Shown here one piece after another: positions 13,410-15,060 of a stretch of 15,060 bases of DNA (the stretch's first letter is position 1; every line of letters starts with the position of its first letter). The DNA comes from Ilumatobacteraceae bacterium (GTDB lineage Bacteria > Actinomycetota > Acidimicrobiia > Acidimicrobiales > Ilumatobacteraceae), in NCBI GenBank assembly GCA_025456105.1, contig JALOLG010000010.1:1-15060 (forward strand), given 5' to 3'. Made by a program: the position numbers and the translations under genes. Below the pieces are notes generated by a model, which saw only the letters and a list, made by a program, of their open reading frames with translations, was not told the origin of the DNA and searched no databases.

Positions 13410-14813
13410 GTGTCGGGGATCGTGAGCTACGGGGTCCACCTGCCGTACTGGCGGCTGCAGCGGTCGGCGATCGGCCAGGCCCTCGGGCAGCCGCCCGGGC
13501 GCGGGACCCGCAGCGTCGCCTCCTACGACGAGGACACCACCTCGATGGGCGTCGAGGCGGCGCGCCGGGCACTCGCCGCGGCACCTGCCGGCTACGCGCC
13601 GCATGCGCTCTGGTTCGCCACCACCGAGCCCGCCTACCTCGACAAGACGAACGCGACGGCCATCCACGCCGCGCTCGGGCTGCCGTCGTGGAGCGGGGCG
13701 TACGACGCGATCGGCGGGGTGCGGTCGGGCATCGGTGCCGCGATGGCTGCCGGATCGGGCACCCAGGTGGCCGTGCTCTCCGATCTGCGCACCGGCTTGC
13801 CGGGCGGCGCCGACGAGGCGGCCGGCGGCGATGCGGCGGTGGCGCTGTGCTTCGGCGACACCGACCCGATCGCCGTCACCGTCGGTGGCGCGACGGCCGT
13901 GCGCGAGTTCACCGACCGCTGGCGCGCCCCGGGCGAGATCGCCTCGCAGCAGTGGGAGGAGCGCTTCGGCGAGCACGCCTACCTGCCCCTCGCCGAGGAG
14001 GCCCTGGCCGCCGCGCTGAAGGGGGCCGACCTCACCGCCGGTGACCTCCACCACGTGATCGTCGCCGGGCTCCACGCCCGGGCCGTCAAGGCGGTGCCGC
14101 GAGCGTGCGGCATCGACCCCGGCGTCGTCGCGCCCGATCTCACCGACCTGGTGGGCAACCCCGGCGTGGCGCAGTGGGCCCTGGTGCTGGCCGACGTGCT
14201 CGACCGCGCCGAGCCCGGACAGACCATCGCGGTCGTCATCCTGGCCGACGGCGTCAACGTGTGGCTGCTGCGCACCACCGATGCCCTGGTGTCGTTCCGC
14301 GATCGCCAGCGCGACACGGTGCGCGCCCAGATCGAGCGCACTCGCGACGACCTCACCTACCAGCAGTTCCTCACGTGGCGCGGGCTGCTCGTGCGCGAGC
14401 CGCCTCGCCGTCCCGAGCCCGACCGGCCGGCGGCGCCACCGTCGCTGCGCACCGAGGACTGGAAGTTCGGGCTCGTGGGACGGCGCGACGCCAACGGCTT
14501 CGTCACGCTCCCGCCGTCGCGCGTGTCGGTGACCGGTGAGGTCGACGCGCCGGGCGAGCCCGTGCGGATGGCCGACGTGCGCGCCACGATCGCCACCTTC
14601 ACCGTCGATCGGCTCGCGTACAGCCTGTCGCCGCCCGTGGTGGCGGCGATCATCGACTTCGACGGCGGGGGCCGCTTCCAGTGCGAGCTCACCGACGTCG
14701 ACCCAGCCACCGTCGCGATCGGCGATCGGGTGGAGATGACGTTCCGCCGCCTGTACACCTCGGGCGGCATCCACGACTACTTCTGGAAGGCGCGGCCGCT
14801 GCCGCGCACGTAG
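13410..14813 (+). CDS. HMG-CoA synthase-like protein fused to DUF35-type OB-fold domain
   Basis: The 467-residue protein joins an HMG-CoA synthase/KAS III-like thiolase-fold domain (about 1-335) to a C-terminal OB-fold domain (about 385-467), with a linker (331-384) at the place of the DUF35 rubredoxin-like zinc hook. DEDTTSMG (40-47) and GGVRSG (102-107) mark the N-terminal half; at the position of the nucleophilic Cys of HMGCS the residue is V104. H222 in GLHARA is retained. The linker region has no cysteine (residues 331-424 contain none), so the zinc-binding CxxC pairs are lost. The likely role is a structural or acyl-transfer subunit for the thiolase encoded next, by analogy with archaeal thiolase/HMGCS/DUF35 complexes. 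Start GTG at 13410, seven bases after TACGAT. Confidence 0.85.
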   Translation: MSGIVSYGVHLPYWRLQRSAIGQALGQPPGRGTRSVASYDEDTTSMGVEAARRALAAAPAGYAPHALWFATTEPAYLDKTNATAIHAALGLPSWSGAYDAIGGVRSGIGAAMAAGSGTQVAVLSDLRTGLPGGADEAAGGDAAVALCFGDTDPIAVTVGGATAVREFTDRWRAPGEIASQQWEERFGEHAYLPLAEEALAAALKGADLTAGDLHHVIVAGLHARAVKAVPRACGIDPGVVAPDLTDLVGNPGVAQWALVLADVLDRAEPGQTIAVVILADGVNVWLLRTTDALVSFRDRQRDTVRAQIERTRDDLTYQQFLTWRGLLVREPPRRPEPDRPAAPPSLRTEDWKFGLVGRRDANGFVTLPPSRVSVTGEVDAPGEPVRMADVRATIATFTVDRLAYSLSPPVVAAIIDFDGGGRFQCELTDVDPATVAIGDRVEMTFRRLYTSGGIHDYFWKARPLPRT

Positions 14814-14823
14814 GAGGCTTCTG

Positions 14824-15060
14824 ATGGCATCGCACGGCATCCGCGACCGGGTCGCGATCGTGGGGATGGGGTGCACGCCGTTCGGCGAGCACTGGGACCG
14901 CTCCACCGACGACCTGCTCATCGACTCGTCGTCGGCCGCGCTCGCGTCGGCCGGCATCACCATCGACGACGTCGACGCGTTCTGGCTCGGCACGATGGGC
15001 TCGGGCCTGTCGGGGCTCACGCTCAGCCGGCCGCTGAAGATCGACCACAAGCCGGTCACC
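14824..15060 (+). CDS. Thiolase-family protein, N-terminal part (runs off window)
   Basis: Only 79 residues are visible. The start RVAIVGMGCTPFGEHWDRST (residues 9-28), with an Asp-Asp-Leu helix (DDLLIDSSSAALASAGI) and a DDVDAFWLGTM strand, is the classical N-terminus of acetyl-CoA acetyltransferase/SCP-x-type thiolases (VAIVG-x-G-x-T-x-FG). The catalytic Cys and the HxxH loop lie beyond the window. The ATG at 14824 follows GGAGG (6 nt spacing), which overlaps the TAG stop of the upstream gene, so the two are a translational pair. The partner arrangement suggests the two products work together in acyl-CoA condensation or retro-Claisen cleavage; the direction and substrate cannot be inferred. 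Confidence 0.85.
   Translation, partial: MASHGIRDRVAIVGMGCTPFGEHWDRSTDDLLIDSSSAALASAGITIDDVDAFWLGTMGSGLSGLTLSRPLKIDHKPVT

Noticed and set aside
13275..15059. 594-residue minus-strand open frame
   Set aside because: It is antisense to the HMGCS-like and thiolase genes, has low-complexity composition and no recognisable domain.
1..15060. CRISPR arrays, insertion sequences, tRNA/rRNA genes
   Set aside because: No regularly spaced repeats, terminal inverted repeats with transposase, or tRNA-like cloverleaf was found on either strand.

Overview
The window comes from a GC-rich chromosome of an actinobacterium. Evidence for that is the strong G/C third-position bias, a mycothiol-dependent enzyme family member, the short actinobacterial type of 6-phosphogluconate dehydrogenase, a WXG100-like small protein, and many start codons without a Shine-Dalgarno sequence that sit 6-7 nt behind a TANNNT-type -10 box (leaderless transcripts). 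An Acidimicrobiia-like lineage is my guess. Nothing here looks mobile: there are no IS elements, tRNAs, CRISPR arrays or composition shifts. Genes are packed tightly; the longest non-coding stretch is about 109 bp and holds a TPP riboswitch.

Layout. 1-2703 (minus): gnd and zwf overlap as ATGA and make NADPH by the oxidative pentose phosphate pathway; a truncated DMT/EamA permease follows. 2744-3355 (plus): a divergent mycothiol-dependent DinB/MDMPI-family protein. 3365-5391 (minus): a two-gene unit of unknown function, a small WXG100-like helical protein and a 592-residue partner. 5461-5919 (minus): a GNAT acetyltransferase with its own leaderless promoter. 5930-9981 (minus): a thiamine salvage operon of TPP riboswitch, thiamine pyrophosphokinase, ThiB lipoprotein, ThiP fused permease and ThiQ ATPase, all translationally coupled. 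9992-11763 (minus): a DMT/EamA permease overlapping surE. 11780-12454 (plus): an SDR oxidoreductase that lacks about 30 central residues. 12474-13097 (plus): an NfuA-type Fe-S carrier. 13102-13386 (minus): a mini-GNAT. 13410-15060 (plus): an HMG-CoA-synthase-like protein fused to a DUF35 OB-fold, then a truncated thiolase, resembling the thiolase/HMGCS/DUF35 assembly but with key cysteines missing.

How it fits together. The thiamine block is a self-contained unit: free thiamine is bound outside (ThiB), imported (ThiP/ThiQ) and pyrophosphorylated (thiamine pyrophosphokinase), and the product TPP shuts off the leader. The promoters are the other theme. Several genes start just after a -10 box, two -10 boxes contain the TAG stop codon of the upstream gene, and one divergent gene pair has -10 boxes overlapping by two bases. 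The most novel candidates are the Cys-less HMGCS/DUF35 fusion with its thiolase, the WXG100-like pair, and the deleted SDR.
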